Shown here one piece after another: positions 61,532-64,000 of a stretch of DNA of 64,000 nt. The notes under the pieces were generated by a model that saw nothing but the letters and a program-made list of their open reading frames with translations, was not told the DNA's origin and did not search any database. Position 1 is the stretch's first letter. Each line of letters begins with the position of its first letter. Origin of the DNA: Aquibium sp. ELW1220 (GTDB lineage Bacteria > Pseudomonadota > Alphaproteobacteria > Rhizobiales > Rhizobiaceae); NCBI RefSeq assembly GCF_030398385.1, contig NZ_JAOAOQ010000011.1, forward strand, positions 1-64,000, in the 5' to 3' direction. A program made the position numbers and the translations under genes.

Positions 61532-64000
<2,469 letters not shown>

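Overview
The window reads as GC-rich chromosome of an alphaproteobacterium of the Rhizobiales (Hyphomicrobiales), most like the Mesorhizobium/Phyllobacteriaceae/Brucella side. Reasons: a flagellar locus with the order-specific genes motC, motE, flaF, flbT, visN, visR and the FtcR/Rem regulator; a prfA-prmC-DUF4167 block; tight operons with many ATGA/GTGA start-stop overlaps. About 60 protein genes are called. I saw no rRNA, tRNA, CRISPR array or insertion sequence.

Layout. (1) 0.2-4.3 kb: a lone gene with a degenerate nuclease-like domain plus a HEPN-like domain, then prfA, prmC and a DUF4167 gene closed by a clear terminator. (2) 4.5-12.8 kb: an aromatic-acid (hydroxycinnamate-like) module: acyl-CoA synthetase and 4HBT thioesterase on +; a TRAP transporter (dctPQM), a DUF3237 gene, a MarR regulator and an alpha/beta hydrolase on -; and a divergent crotonase. 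The two outward promoters carry matching inverted repeats, probably the MarR operators. (3) 12.8-49.8 kb: an almost complete flagellar locus. Minus-strand units cover export, rod, hook, ring, filament, stator and hook-length genes; a plus-strand unit (motA-fliM-fliN-fliG-flhB-orf) faces away from them; visN-visR end the block. Regulation probably runs VisNR > FtcR > structural genes, with FlaF/FlbT acting on flagellin. (4) 50-57.6 kb: a LacI-type repressor divergent from a CUT1 sugar ABC transporter with a TIM-barrel isomerase and a Gfo/Idh/MocA dehydrogenase, probably uptake plus first catabolic steps for one sugar. (5) 57.8-61.2 kb: a copper-handling cluster (DUF2946-like protein, PCu(A)C chaperone, YcnI/DUF1775 protein, CopC-CopD fusion). 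(6) 61.5 kb to the edge: metH, cut by the window end.

Main unexpected observations. Seven flagellar transcription units share a fixed upstream element: an 11-bp-periodic direct repeat ending in CAAG, then exactly 9 bp, then a CTAT/CTAG-like -10, always about 39-54 bp before the start codon. This is the geometry of a PhoB/OmpR-type activator box, and the locus encodes one such regulator (FtcR). The two flagellin genes lack that element but share a conserved leader with a TACCGG-N6-CCGGTA hairpin, a candidate structured 5'UTR (possibly the known flg-Rhizobiales RNA or a FlbT target). Paired operators are also visible for the MarR and LacI regulators, and a palindrome overlaps the metH promoter. 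All functional calls come from reading the sequence; no database search was run.
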